NCBI RefSeq assembly: GCF_010994755.1
Contig: NZ_WHSB02000002.1
Location: forward strand, 186,001 to 250,000
Length of the DNA: 64,000 nucleotides
Direction: 5' to 3'
DNA from: Shinella lacus
Lineage (GTDB): Bacteria; Pseudomonadota; Alphaproteobacteria; Rhizobiales; Rhizobiaceae
In this document: positions 47,326 to 56,817 of the stretch, in pieces
Position numbering within the stretch: the stretch's first letter is position 1
Layout: each line of letters opens with the position of its first letter
The notes under the pieces: generated by a model
What the model was told of the DNA's origin: nothing
The model's input: only the letters and a program-made list of their open reading frames with translations
The model's database searches: none
Program-made: the position numbers and the translations under genes

Positions 47326-48234
47326 ATGGACATCGTATCGGCGTTGCGCACGTTCCTGCGTGTGGCGGAGACCTCTTCTTTCTCGGCTGCCGCGCAAGAT
47401 CTCCACCTGACGCAGCCGGCGGTATCGCGGCAGATTTCCGCCCTGGAGGCGCGTCTCAACGTCCGCCTTCTTCACCGCACGACCAGCGCGCTGGCCCTAA
47501 CGGCCGAGGGGGAGCGCATCATCCCCATGGCGCTGCGCGTGCTGGAAGCCGTGGACGAGCTTGGCGACAGCCTCGGTCAGGATGCCGCCACGTTGACAGG
47601 GAATGTGAAGCTCAGCGTTCCGGCGCCGCTCGGGCTTTTTCTCGCCGACCGGGTGGAAAGCCTGCTCGCGCGCCATCCCGGGCTTTCGGTCGAGCTGATC
47701 TTCAAGGAGGACGCCTCCGATCTGGTGCAGGACGGGATCGATCTTGAGGTGCGGATCGGCCCGGTCTCGGACAATGGCCTGATCTGTCGGCGGATCGGAT
47801 GGACGACGGCGTTTCTCGTCGCCTCTCCCGCCTATCTCGCGACGTGCTGTCCCCCGACCGTGCTCGAAGACCTCACCGACCACGCCTGCATCTGCTACCA
47901 GCGGGCGGGCGACAATCGCGCCTGGTCCTTTTCCGATGGGGCGTGCGACGTGGCGGTTCGCATCACGCCGCGGCTGATCGCGCACAATGCCGTCGCGGTT
48001 CATCGCGCGACCGTCGCGGGCGCGGGCCTCTCGGTGCTTTCCCACATTCTCGCCCTGCCGGACATGCAAAGCGGCAGGCTTGTCGAGGTCATGCCGGATT
48101 TCCGGCCCACGCGACTGCCGATCAGCGTGGTCTATCCCTCACGGCGCAACATGCCGCTGCGCACGAAGGTGGTGCTGGAATTCCTGGCCGAGGCGGTTCA
48201 CGACGATCCACTGATGCGCGCATCGGAAGCATAG
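47326..48234 (+). CDS. LysR family transcriptional regulator
   Basis: 302 residues from the ATG at 47326 after GAGG; an earlier ATG exists at 47302. N-terminal winged helix with FSAAAQDLHLTQPAVSRQI, then the substrate-binding domain (about 90-300) of the CrgA/DsdA-like group. It is divergent from the AhpD/NmrA/cupin operon, with the nested inverted repeat between them, so it is probably both its controller and self-regulated. Confidence 0.93.
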   Translation: MDIVSALRTFLRVAETSSFSAAAQDLHLTQPAVSRQISALEARLNVRLLHRTTSALALTAEGERIIPMALRVLEAVDELGDSLGQDAATLTGNVKLSVPAPLGLFLADRVESLLARHPGLSVELIFKEDASDLVQDGIDLEVRIGPVSDNGLICRRIGWTTAFLVASPAYLATCCPPTVLEDLTDHACICYQRAGDNRAWSFSDGACDVAVRITPRLIAHNAVAVHRATVAGAGLSVLSHILALPDMQSGRLVEVMPDFRPTRLPISVVYPSRRNMPLRTKVVLEFLAEAVHDDPLMRASEA

Positions 48235-48365
48235 GTCCGGCGCAAGAATGGCTTGATCGTTTTTGATCGTTTGAAGCGGAATGACTCTCCTTGATGGCCT
48301 GAACGGCCCGCAACGCGCTTGATGTGGCGGTATCGATCCGCAACTGTGCGCCGTAAGGAGATCAA

Positions 48366-50126
48366 ATGATCAAAGAACAGCGACATGCGCGGATCATTTC
48401 CATGCTGCGCCAGCAGGGCGTCGTCAGCATGGAAGAGCTGCGCCGATCCATGCCGGGCGTCGCCGCGGTAACGCTGCGGCGTGATCTGGCGCAACTCGAT
48501 GAGCTCGGGGCGATCCGGCGCCGTCATGGTGGAGCCGTGCTGTCGGACGAGACGCTGCTTCGGGCGCGCGGCACATTGCCGGGGTCCGAGGCGAGCCCAC
48601 TGGCTTCCGATCTCGATTCGCTGGATGCGGTCATCCTGCCGCCGATTTCGGGCCGTGGAAGCGACGTGCTGCGGCGCGAGATCGTTCGCCGGGGTATCCC
48701 CTTCATCGCGGAGAGCGCGCCGCAGCAGGGTGGCGCCTATCTCGGTCCGGACAACTTTGTCGCCGGCGTCGAGCTTGGCCGGCTGGCGGGGCAGGAGATG
48801 GGCGGCAAGCTGGTCTCTATGCTCGTGATCGGTGTCGCCGAGCTGCCCAATACGCGCGAGCGCGTGGCGGGCTTCGAGGCGGGGCTGGCTGAAGCCGGCG
48901 TTAGGCCGACGATGATCCATCGGGTCAACGGTCAAGGCAGTTATAGGATCGGCCTGCGCGTGGCCCACGACGCCTTTGCTGCGGATGAGGCGATCAACCT
49001 TGTCTTCGCCGTCAACGACCATGCCGCCATTGCCGGGATCGAGGCCGCCGAGCGTCTCGACAGGCAGGTTGCCGTCTATTCGATGGGCGGCGAAAGCGCA
49101 GGCTTCATGGCGCGGCTTGCCGAGGCCGGACCGCTTCGGGCGGTCGGCGCGCTCTTTCCGGAAGTGGTGGGACGCCTCGGTATCGATATGGCCGTGTTGG
49201 GAATTCTTGGGCAATCCTTGCAAGACACGATCACGCCGCACGCCGTCATCACGCCGGAAAGTCTCGCCGACTACTTCGATAATTCGGCAGGGACCTGGCG
49301 GCTCAAGGAGGATGTGCTCGAACGACTGAGCAGCGTACGGCTGGGATTCAACACGAAGCTCCTGCGGTCGCGGCGCATCGGTTTCCTGCCGCATTATCCG
49401 GCGCATGATTGGTATCGCAGCATGGCGATCGCCATGCAGGACCGCTGCCTGGTCTATGGAGCGACGCTGGTCACCGCGCCGCCGCACCACGGCATTTCGG
49501 CCGAAATCGCCCGGTTGCGGCGTGAAATCGCGCAGAGTGCGGCGCAATTGCTGCGGCCGGGAATGGTGGTCGCGCTCAATGAGGGCCAGGTCAATCTCTT
49601 CCTGGCGGAGGAACTGCGCAATCTCGCGGCGCAAAAGTCGGAGCGCCTGCAGGGCGTGACCGTGTTGACCAATTCCTTCGACGTCCTGCACGCGCTTGAG
49701 GACACCTCCGCCGTCAAGGTCATCCTGACGGCCGGTGAGTATCAGAAGGCCGATCGCTGCCTGGTCGGCCCAAGTCTCGGCGCGATATTCGAGCGGGTTC
49801 GCCCGCATCTCGCTTTCATCGCGTCGGACGGCGTGACGCCGGGCTTCGGCCTGTCGTCGCTCGACGAGCGGCGGGCGCTCGCCGCCCAGCGTTTCATCAA
49901 CGCGGCCGAGATCAGCATCGTGCTGGCCGACAGCGTGGCGCTCGGCTCCGACGCCAACCACCGCATTGCCGGTATATCGCAGGTTCGCTCGGTTCTGACG
50001 GATGACGGCGCACTGCCGGAGGATCGGCAGCGCTTCCGTTCGGTCGGCGTCGATGTGCTGATTGCCGGCGAAGCGCTTCCCGAGCCGGCCTTCGAAGCGG
50101 GCGGGAACTATCGAAATCAAACCTGA
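48366..50126 (+). CDS. Composite DeoR-type regulator with embedded substrate-binding domain
   Basis: 586 residues, start ATG with AAGGAG. Residues 1-58 are a DeoR helix-turn-helix (MEELRRSMPG-VAAVTLRRDL). Residues about 86-315 resemble a LacI-type periplasmic-binding fold that lacks its first beta-alpha unit (LDAVILPPISGRG, then PNTRERVAGFEAGL). Residues about 336-372 (RIGFLPHYPAHDWYRSMAIAMQ) look like that missing unit. Residues about 385-560 match the DeoR C-terminal sensor (LLRPGMVVALNEG, VTVLTNSF, VGPSLGAIFERVRP). It stands before the sugar-type ABC / CoA operon and probably controls it. Confidence 0.85.
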   Translation: MIKEQRHARIISMLRQQGVVSMEELRRSMPGVAAVTLRRDLAQLDELGAIRRRHGGAVLSDETLLRARGTLPGSEASPLASDLDSLDAVILPPISGRGSDVLRREIVRRGIPFIAESAPQQGGAYLGPDNFVAGVELGRLAGQEMGGKLVSMLVIGVAELPNTRERVAGFEAGLAEAGVRPTMIHRVNGQGSYRIGLRVAHDAFAADEAINLVFAVNDHAAIAGIEAAERLDRQVAVYSMGGESAGFMARLAEAGPLRAVGALFPEVVGRLGIDMAVLGILGQSLQDTITPHAVITPESLADYFDNSAGTWRLKEDVLERLSSVRLGFNTKLLRSRRIGFLPHYPAHDWYRSMAIAMQDRCLVYGATLVTAPPHHGISAEIARLRREIAQSAAQLLRPGMVVALNEGQVNLFLAEELRNLAAQKSERLQGVTVLTNSFDVLHALEDTSAVKVILTAGEYQKADRCLVGPSLGAIFERVRPHLAFIASDGVTPGFGLSSLDERRALAAQRFINAAEISIVLADSVALGSDANHRIAGISQVRSVLTDDGALPEDRQRFRSVGVDVLIAGEALPEPAFEAGGNYRNQT

Positions 50127-50153
50127 AACAATCACATCGCGAGGGAGGAAACC

Positions 50154-51371
50154 ATGAAGCGATCATTTTTGACGACTGTGGCTCTGGGAGTTGGGTTGCT
50201 GGCAGCAGCGCCGGTTTTGGCCCAGGAGGTCACACTGCAATTCTGGGACAACCAGCAGACCGAAAGCGGCCTTTCGGACGTGCAGAAGGCCGCCGTCGAG
50301 CGGTTCATGAAGGAAAACCCCGATATCAAGATCGAGGTGACGACCGTTCCCTATCCGGAATACCAGCAGAGGCTGCTCACCGCCGTGCAGGGCGGCAACG
50401 CACCGGACATCGCGACGCTCGACCAGATCTGGGTCGGCGCCTTTGCCAAGGCGGGCGCGGTCTCCGACCTGACGGCGCAGGCCGGTGCGGCTGGTCTTGC
50501 CCGTGACGGCTTCTTCGGCGGCGCGTGGGATTCGGCCGTGCTGGACGGCAAGCTCTACGGCATTCCGTTCAACGTGGATGTCTGGCAGTTCAGCTACTAT
50601 AACAAGGCCCTGCTCGACGCTGCCAAGATCGATCCGGCGAGCCTTTCGACCTTCGATGGCCTGAAGGCTGCGGCCGAAAAGCTGACGGCGGATGGCAAGT
50701 TCGGGGTCGGCCTGTTCGGCCACAAGGGCGAGGATACGGTGGTCGTCGGGGATTCCTTCATCTTCTCCAACGGCGGCAAGATCCTCAACGACGACGGCAG
50801 CTGCGCGCTGACGGAGGCACCCGCCGTCGAGGCGCTCACCTACCTCCAGGGGTTGTCGAAGTTCGCGCCCGCCGGCATTCTCAACGCGTCGTCCGGCGAC
50901 ATGCGCGAACTGTTCCTCAACGGTTCGCTCGCCATCGAGTTCTGGCCGGCGCTGGAACAGCCGACCTTGCAGAAGAGCAGCCTCAGCTGGGGCTTTGTCA
51001 ATGGGACCGCACCTGAGGGCAAGACGCCGGTCGGCACCTTCGGCGGCTGGAATCTCGCTGTCTTCGAAACGTCGCAGCACAAGGACGCGGCCTGGAAGTT
51101 CATCCAGTTCATGGTGCGTGAGGATGTGAACGGCGATGTGGTCGATCTCATCCCGGCCAACAAGAAAGCCGCTGAGGCCTTCCTCGCGAAGAACCGGCAG
51201 GACCCGCAGACGATCATGACGCATCTCGACAATGCGAAGGCGCGGCCGCTCTCGCCGCGCTACCTCGAACTGGCGGATGCACAAGTCGCGATGTTCCAGG
51301 ACATCTATGCGGGCAACGATGTGGCCGCGGCGACGGCGAAGGCCTGCGACGTCATCAATTCCCTCAAGTAA
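50154..51371 (+). CDS. Sugar-type ABC transporter substrate-binding protein
   Basis: 405 residues with a signal peptide (ending PVLAQ-EV) and a strong GGAGGA ribosome site. Family-1 solute-binding fold: LQFWDNQQTE, FMKENPDIKIEVTTVPY and GGNAPDIATLD are the typical N-terminal stretches. It is periplasmic, delivering a sugar-like substrate to the permeases that follow. First gene of a ten-gene operon running to 60052. Confidence 0.95.
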   Translation: MKRSFLTTVALGVGLLAAAPVLAQEVTLQFWDNQQTESGLSDVQKAAVERFMKENPDIKIEVTTVPYPEYQQRLLTAVQGGNAPDIATLDQIWVGAFAKAGAVSDLTAQAGAAGLARDGFFGGAWDSAVLDGKLYGIPFNVDVWQFSYYNKALLDAAKIDPASLSTFDGLKAAAEKLTADGKFGVGLFGHKGEDTVVVGDSFIFSNGGKILNDDGSCALTEAPAVEALTYLQGLSKFAPAGILNASSGDMRELFLNGSLAIEFWPALEQPTLQKSSLSWGFVNGTAPEGKTPVGTFGGWNLAVFETSQHKDAAWKFIQFMVREDVNGDVVDLIPANKKAAEAFLAKNRQDPQTIMTHLDNAKARPLSPRYLELADAQVAMFQDIYAGNDVAAATAKACDVINSLK

Positions 51372-51428
51372 TTCCAGCGTCTGCCGCATCCCGGAAACGG
51401 GGTGCGGCAAGAGGACAAGGCTTTTCCC

Positions 51429-52313
51429 ATGCGCCAAGATCGCCGGCTTCACTGGCTGCTTCTTGCACCCGCTCTCCTTCTGATGGCGGTCATGCTGTAT
51501 TACCCGATGCTCGGTACGGTCTATGAAAGCTTCCACGAGACGAGCTTTCTGAATCCGGACCCGAAGTTCGCCGGCCTCGCGCTCTACCGGCGCGTTCTGG
51601 CCGACGGCACCTTTATCGAGGTTCTGGTAAATTCGATCGTCTGGACGCTCGGCGTCGTGCTGTTGCAAAACATTCTCGGTTTCCTGACGGCACTGCTGCT
51701 CAACCAGAACCTGCCCATGCAGGGCACCTTGCGCGCCATCGTGCTGCTGCCCTTCATCCTGCCGGGTGTCGTTGCCGCCATCCTCTGGCGCTTCATGTAC
51801 GATCCGCAGCTAGGGCTGGTGAATTCACTGCTGCTCCAGATTGGCCTGATCGAAAACAGCGTCGCCTGGCTTGCCGACAGCCGCATAGCCATGGCCTCCG
51901 TCATTATCGCGGCGGTCTGGAAGGGCTTTCCCTTCTCCATGCTGATCTATCTTGCAGCGCTTCAGAATGTCGATCGCAGCCAGATCGAGGCGGCGACGCT
52001 CGACGGCGCGGGGCCGGTTCGCCGGCTAGTCGATGTCACCTTGCCAGCGATCCGTGACGTGGTCGTTGTCAACATCGTGCTGACGATGATCCTGACATTC
52101 AACTATTTCGACATCATCTGGGTGCTGACCAAGGGTGGCCCGCAATCGGCGACTCATATCTTCCCCACCAAGATCTACGAGACCGGATTCGGCCAGTTCC
52201 GCTTCGGCGAGGCGGCGACCTACGGCGTCTTCTCGATCCTCGTGCTCGCTGTGCTCGTGGCGCTCTATGCCATCGTCCAGGGTGGCGCCAATCGCCGGAG
52301 GGCCGCGGCATGA
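51429..52313 (+). CDS. ABC transporter permease (MalF type)
   Basis: 294 residues from the ATG at 51429, six membrane helices. The cytoplasmic EAA loop IEAATLDGAGPVRRLVDVTLPAI couples to the ATPase. It overlaps the next permease by four bases. Confidence 0.94.
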   Translation: MRQDRRLHWLLLAPALLLMAVMLYYPMLGTVYESFHETSFLNPDPKFAGLALYRRVLADGTFIEVLVNSIVWTLGVVLLQNILGFLTALLLNQNLPMQGTLRAIVLLPFILPGVVAAILWRFMYDPQLGLVNSLLLQIGLIENSVAWLADSRIAMASVIIAAVWKGFPFSMLIYLAALQNVDRSQIEAATLDGAGPVRRLVDVTLPAIRDVVVVNIVLTMILTFNYFDIIWVLTKGGPQSATHIFPTKIYETGFGQFRFGEAATYGVFSILVLAVLVALYAIVQGGANRRRAAA

Positions 52314-53137
52314 AACAGACCCGCTCGACCCGTATCGGACTGATGTTGCTCCAGCTTCTGCTGGCCCTGCTTGTGCTCCTGCCGTTCTTCTGGATGTTTT
52401 CCGTCAGCCTCAAGCCGCCGGCAGAACCCTTTGCGATCCCGGCCCGGCTGTGGCCGGACAATCCGACGATCGACAATTACATCACCGCATTCCGGCCGGA
52501 ATTTCGCACCTATTTTTTCAATTCGCTGGTGGTTTCGCTGTCGACGGTCGTCATTAGCGTCACGCTCGGCCTGCTCGCCGCCTACAGTTTTACCCGGGCG
52601 CAGCTCGGCGTGATCTCCGCGCTGGTGGGGCTGGTGGTTCTGGCGCAGATGTTCCCGCATTCCGCAATCATCATTCCGATCTACAAGATGATGCGCAGCG
52701 CGAACCTGCTCAACACCTATTGGTCGCTGATCCTGGCCTATGTGTCAGTGACGCTGCCGGTGGCGATCTGGATGCTGCGGGGCTTCCTGCTGAAGTTGCC
52801 GGCAGCACTCGAAGAATCCGCGGCGATCGATGGCGCGACGCCGCTGCGCGTGTTTTGGGATATCGTCGTGCCGCTGTCGCGACCCGGCCTCATCGCCACC
52901 TCGGTCTACGTGCTGATCGTCACCTGGCAGGAATTCCTCTTTGCGCTCTCCTTCACCTCCACGAAAGAGATGCGCACGCTGCCGGTCGGGCTCAACGACT
53001 TCATCGGCCAGTACGGCATCCGCTACGGCGAACTCATGGCCTCCTCGGTCATGGTCTCCCTGCCGGTCATGGCCGTCTTCTTCTTCCTGCAACGCTATTT
53101 CGTCGCCGGCATCACCGCCGGTGCGGTGAAAGGATAG
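52310..53137 (+). CDS. ABC transporter permease (MalG type)
   Basis: 275 residues with six helices. EAA loop LEESAAIDGATPLRVFWDIVVPL followed by the MalG-type C terminus. It pairs with the preceding MalF-type permease, whose last four bases it overlaps (ATGA). Confidence 0.94.
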   Translation: MKQTRSTRIGLMLLQLLLALLVLLPFFWMFSVSLKPPAEPFAIPARLWPDNPTIDNYITAFRPEFRTYFFNSLVVSLSTVVISVTLGLLAAYSFTRAQLGVISALVGLVVLAQMFPHSAIIIPIYKMMRSANLLNTYWSLILAYVSVTLPVAIWMLRGFLLKLPAALEESAAIDGATPLRVFWDIVVPLSRPGLIATSVYVLIVTWQEFLFALSFTSTKEMRTLPVGLNDFIGQYGIRYGELMASSVMVSLPVMAVFFFLQRYFVAGITAGAVKG

Positions 53138-53140
53138 GCC

Positions 53141-53920
53141 ATGGCGCTGATCGAACCTTCCGATCTCCTACCGGGCATCCGCCAGATCCTGTTCAACCGG
53201 CCGGAGAAGCTGAACGCGCTCTCCACGCCCCTGATGCACGAATTCGAGGCCGCGCTCGACGCCGCGGCGGCGGACCCTGCCGTCCGCGTCATCGTGTTGC
53301 GTGGCGCCGGCGGTAAGGCCTTCGTCGCGGGGGCGGATATTGCCGAATACCAGGGAAACAAACGGGCGGAATTCATCGCCTATCAGCTCAATTCCCGTCG
53401 CGTCTTCGACCGGCTCGAACGCATCAGCAAGCCGGTCATCTGTGCGATCGACGGTTTTGCGCTCGGCGGCGGTTTCGAGATCGCGCTCTGCTGCGACATC
53501 CTGATCCTGTCGCAAGCCGCGCAAATCGGCCTGCCGGAAGGCCGGCTCGGGCTCAGTCCCGGCGGTGGCGGCACGCAGAGGCTGTTGCGGGCGATCGGCA
53601 AATACGCTGCGTCCGACCTGCTTCTGGCGGGATGGCGGCTATCGGCGGAGCGTGCCTTGGCGCTCGGGATCGCCGCCGATGTCGTGCCGGCGGAAGACAT
53701 GGACGAGGCGATCCTGCGCCGGGCGCGTGCCTGTCTCAAGATCGCGCCGCTAGCGGCCGCCGAAATGAAGCGGCTGCTGCGCGAAGGGCAGGATGCCGGC
53801 ATCGAGACCGCCAAGAGCCTGGAGCAGGAGGTGCTGTTTCGCCTCTATTCGACGGCCGATGGTCAGGAGGGCATCGATGCCTTCCTGGAAAAGCGCGATC
53901 CCCAGTTCAGGATGGAATAA
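53141..53920 (+). CDS. Enoyl-CoA hydratase/isomerase family protein
   Basis: 259 residues, crotonase fold. The CoA/oxyanion segment FVAGADIAEY, the GFALGGGFEIALCCDIL helix and the GLPEGRLGLSPGGGGTQRLLR loop are intact, with both catalytic Glu residues (FEIAL and LPEG). It acts on an acyl-CoA in the cytoplasm. It lies three bases after the permease stop in the same operon, an unusual partner for a sugar importer. Confidence 0.93.
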   Translation: MALIEPSDLLPGIRQILFNRPEKLNALSTPLMHEFEAALDAAAADPAVRVIVLRGAGGKAFVAGADIAEYQGNKRAEFIAYQLNSRRVFDRLERISKPVICAIDGFALGGGFEIALCCDILILSQAAQIGLPEGRLGLSPGGGGTQRLLRAIGKYAASDLLLAGWRLSAERALALGIAADVVPAEDMDEAILRRARACLKIAPLAAAEMKRLLREGQDAGIETAKSLEQEVLFRLYSTADGQEGIDAFLEKRDPQFRME

Positions 53921-53922
53921 TC

Positions 53923-54681
53923 ATGGAATTCGAAGGCAAAGTCATCGTCGTAACGGGTGGCGCCAAGGGCATCGGCCGCTCGTGCGTGGAACTGTTTGCG
54001 GCACGCGGCGGCCAGGTCGTCTTTTCCGATATTGACGAGGCAAGCGGCGATTCGCTCGCGGGCACACTCGGCCAATCCGTCGTGTTCCTGCGCGGCGACG
54101 TGCGCAGCCTTGCCGATATGCAGGCAATGGCGGCCTTGGCGGAGACGCAGTTCGGTGGGCTGGACATCATCGTCAACAATGCCGCCGTCGCCCTCAACGG
54201 CGTGATCGACGAGATCGACGAAGAGCGCTGGACGACGGTGATCGACACAAACCTGACCGGCTTCTGGCGGACCATGAAGGCCTGTGTGCCCTTGCTGCGC
54301 AAGCGCGGCGGCGGTGCGGTGGTCAATCTTTCCTCCGTCCAGGGCTTGATCGGCTTCCAGGGGTGGCCGGCTTATGCGGCCGCGAAAGGCGCGATCATTT
54401 CGCTGACCCGACAATGCGCCATCGACCTCGCCAAGGCGGGCATCCGCGTCAATGCGGTGGCGCCCGGTACGATCATGACTCCGATGAACGAGAAGATCTT
54501 CGAGGAGACCGACGACGCCCAGGCGCTGATCGACAGCTGGAACCGGGCGCACCCGATCGGCCGTTTCGGCCAGCCGATGGAGGTTGCCGAGCTCGTTGCC
54601 TTCCTCGCCTCGGACCGGGCAAGCTTCATCACCGGCGAGGTGGTGCGCTGCGACGGTGGTCTCGCCATTCGGGGTGAGTGA
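53923..54681 (+). CDS. Short-chain dehydrogenase/reductase
   Basis: 252 residues, classical SDR. TGGAKGIG cofactor loop, NNAAVA strand, catalytic Ser in NLSSVQG and Y-x3-K as YAAAK. Asp in FSDID following strand 2 suggests NAD preference. It overlaps the next gene by TGATG. Probably oxidises a hydroxyl of the imported compound or of its CoA ester. Confidence 0.94.
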   Translation: MEFEGKVIVVTGGAKGIGRSCVELFAARGGQVVFSDIDEASGDSLAGTLGQSVVFLRGDVRSLADMQAMAALAETQFGGLDIIVNNAAVALNGVIDEIDEERWTTVIDTNLTGFWRTMKACVPLLRKRGGGAVVNLSSVQGLIGFQGWPAYAAAKGAIISLTRQCAIDLAKAGIRVNAVAPGTIMTPMNEKIFEETDDAQALIDSWNRAHPIGRFGQPMEVAELVAFLASDRASFITGEVVRCDGGLAIRGE

Positions 54682-55763
54682 TGCAGGATCTGCTTTCCAT
54701 AGAGACTGCCTGCGGCGCGTTGCAGTTCGACCCCGCCGTCGGCAACATTCCCCGGCTGCGCTTCCATTGGGCGGGCCACACGATTGAGCCGCTTTACGCG
54801 GCGCCCTGGCGCGACGAGCCGGAGGCGCAGGCGGATGCGAACCTTTCGCCTGCCGAGCGCCGGCTGGCAGGGGATTTTTTCTGTGCGCCTTTCGCCGCCG
54901 CCGTGGATCCGGACGTGCCCGCCCATGGCTGGACGGCCAACAGCCCCTGGCGTCTCGAAGCGCGCAAGCCCGGCGGGCTGCGTCTTGCCCTTGCTCAGGA
55001 CGTGCACGGTGCAAGGATCACCAAGGATCTTGCGCTCGCCGAGGATGCGCCGCTTGTCTACCAGGAGCACCAGATCGAGGGCGGCGAGAGTCTGCTGCCT
55101 GTATCCCACCATCCGATGCTGCATCTTTCAGGGCAGGGGCGCTTCTTCACCTCGAAGAAACGGGCGATACTGACGCCCGGACAGGTTTTCCAGCCGGGGC
55201 GCTCCTGCCTTGCCTATCCGACGCGGGCAACCGAGCTGGAGCATATCGCCGGCGCAAGTGGCAAGCCGGTGGACCTGACGCGCTGGCCGATCGGCATCCG
55301 CAACGAGGATTTCGTCACCCTGGTGGAGGCGCCCGGCGCCACGCTCGGCTGGTCAGCGGTGATCCGGGACGATGAAAACGACATTGTCTTCTTCCTCAAG
55401 GACCCGTCCGTCCTGCCGATCACCATGCTGTGGTTCTCCAATGGCGGGCGCGACCATGCGCCGTGGAACGGACGTGTTCTCGGCGTCACCGGCATCGAAG
55501 ACGCCTGCTGCGCGGGGGCGACCGGCGAAGCCGCAGCACTGCGGGAAAACCCGATCGCGGCTGAAGGCGTGGCGACCGGCTTGCCACTTGGCGAAGGTCG
55601 CAGCCACACCGTCCGCCATGTAATGGGCGCCGTGCCGCGTCCCTCCGGCTGGACGGAGATTGCCGGCATATCCGTCGCGGGTGACCGGCTTACCATTTCG
55701 GACGACGCCGGGCGGCAAGTGTCGCTACCGTGGCGCCGTGACTTCCTGAAAGGACATGAATGA
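54681..55763 (+). CDS. Uncharacterised protein, possible sugar-mutarotase-like fold
   Basis: 360 residues from the ATG at 54681. No signal peptide or membrane helix. It is beta-rich throughout, with clustered aromatic and His residues (LRFHWAGHTIEPL, QEHQIEGGESLLPVSHHPML) reminiscent of carbohydrate mutarotase / galactose-mutarotase-like sandwiches. I cannot assign a family. Operon position between the SDR and the ATPase argues for action on the imported sugar-like substrate. Confidence 0.8.
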   Translation: MQDLLSIETACGALQFDPAVGNIPRLRFHWAGHTIEPLYAAPWRDEPEAQADANLSPAERRLAGDFFCAPFAAAVDPDVPAHGWTANSPWRLEARKPGGLRLALAQDVHGARITKDLALAEDAPLVYQEHQIEGGESLLPVSHHPMLHLSGQGRFFTSKKRAILTPGQVFQPGRSCLAYPTRATELEHIAGASGKPVDLTRWPIGIRNEDFVTLVEAPGATLGWSAVIRDDENDIVFFLKDPSVLPITMLWFSNGGRDHAPWNGRVLGVTGIEDACCAGATGEAAALRENPIAAEGVATGLPLGEGRSHTVRHVMGAVPRPSGWTEIAGISVAGDRLTISDDAGRQVSLPWRRDFLKGHE

Positions 55764-55764
55764 C

Positions 55765-56817
55765 ATGGCCGCAATCGAATTGCGCAAACTGACCAAGAGC
55801 TTTGGCGCTTACACGGCGCTGGGCGGACTGGACCTCTCCATCGGCGACGGTGAATTTCTCGTCCTGCTCGGCCCCTCCGGCTGCGGCAAGTCGACCACCA
55901 TGCGGATCGTCGCAGGCCTCGAAGAGCCCACATCGGGGGAGATCCTGATCGGCGGGCGCCGGGTCAACGATATCCCGGCCCGCGACCGCGACCTCGCCAT
56001 GGTGTTCCAGAATTATGCGCTCTACCCACACATGACGGTTGGCGAGAACATCGCCTACCCGCTGAAGGTCCGCAAAGTGGCAAAGCCCGAGCGGGAGGAA
56101 CTGGTTCGCGCCGCAGCCCAGCGCGTGGATATGCTGCATCTCCTGACGCGGCGCCCGGCCGAGCTTTCCGGCGGCCAGCGCCAACGCGTGGCACTCGCCC
56201 GCGCCATCGTGCGCCGTCCGCAGATTTTTCTGATGGACGAACCGCTTTCCAACCTCGATGCGAAGCTGCGCACGGTGATGCGTGGCGATTTGAAGAACCT
56301 GCAACGGGACCTTGGGGTCACCACCATCTACGTAACCCACGACCAGGTTGAGGCCATGACGCTCGCCGACCGCATCGTCGTGCTGAACAAAGCAACGATC
56401 CAGCAGATCGGAACGCCGGCCGAAATCTACGCCCGTCCCGCAAACACCTTCGTCGCCGGCTTCATCGGCTCACCGCCGATGAACCTCTTGCCCGGCCATC
56501 TGCGGGACGGATGGTTCGCCAGTGATGGCGGGCGTTTCCCCTTGGCGCAGGCAGCGGGCGATGTGACGCTCGGGGTGCGGCCGGAGCATGTTCGGCTCGC
56601 CCCGGAAGGCGGTGGCCATTTCTCCGGCACCGTCTTTTCTTCGGAACTGCTCGGCGATTGCACGATCCTGATCGTCAAGGCGGGCGAAGCTCTGGTCGCC
56701 GCCAAGTTGCCGCCGGAGACGGGCTTTGAAAGGGGGGCGCCTGTCAGCCTGAGCTTCGATGGGGGACGCATGCATCTCTTCGACACGGCAAGCGGTGAGC
56801 GCCGGGGAGAGGCGTGA
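55765..56817 (+). CDS. Sugar ABC transporter ATPase (MalK/UgpC type)
   Basis: 350 residues from the ATG at 55765, which is better spaced to AAAGGA than the ATG at 55756. Walker A GPSGCGKST, signature LSGGQRQRVALARAI, Walker B IFLMDEPLSNLD, switch His in VTHDQ and a C-terminal TOBE region (LGVRPEHVRL). It energises the MalF/MalG permeases. It overlaps the next start by TGATG. Confidence 0.95.
   Translation: MAAIELRKLTKSFGAYTALGGLDLSIGDGEFLVLLGPSGCGKSTTMRIVAGLEEPTSGEILIGGRRVNDIPARDRDLAMVFQNYALYPHMTVGENIAYPLKVRKVAKPEREELVRAAAQRVDMLHLLTRRPAELSGGQRQRVALARAIVRRPQIFLMDEPLSNLDAKLRTVMRGDLKNLQRDLGVTTIYVTHDQVEAMTLADRIVVLNKATIQQIGTPAEIYARPANTFVAGFIGSPPMNLLPGHLRDGWFASDGGRFPLAQAAGDVTLGVRPEHVRLAPEGGGHFSGTVFSSELLGDCTILIVKAGEALVAAKLPPETGFERGAPVSLSFDGGRMHLFDTASGERRGEA

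Noticed and set aside
48198-50135. Minus-strand open frame opposite the DeoR-type regulator
   Set aside because: No domains and shadow-like composition; the plus-strand gene has clear HTH and sensor domains and a strong ribosome site.
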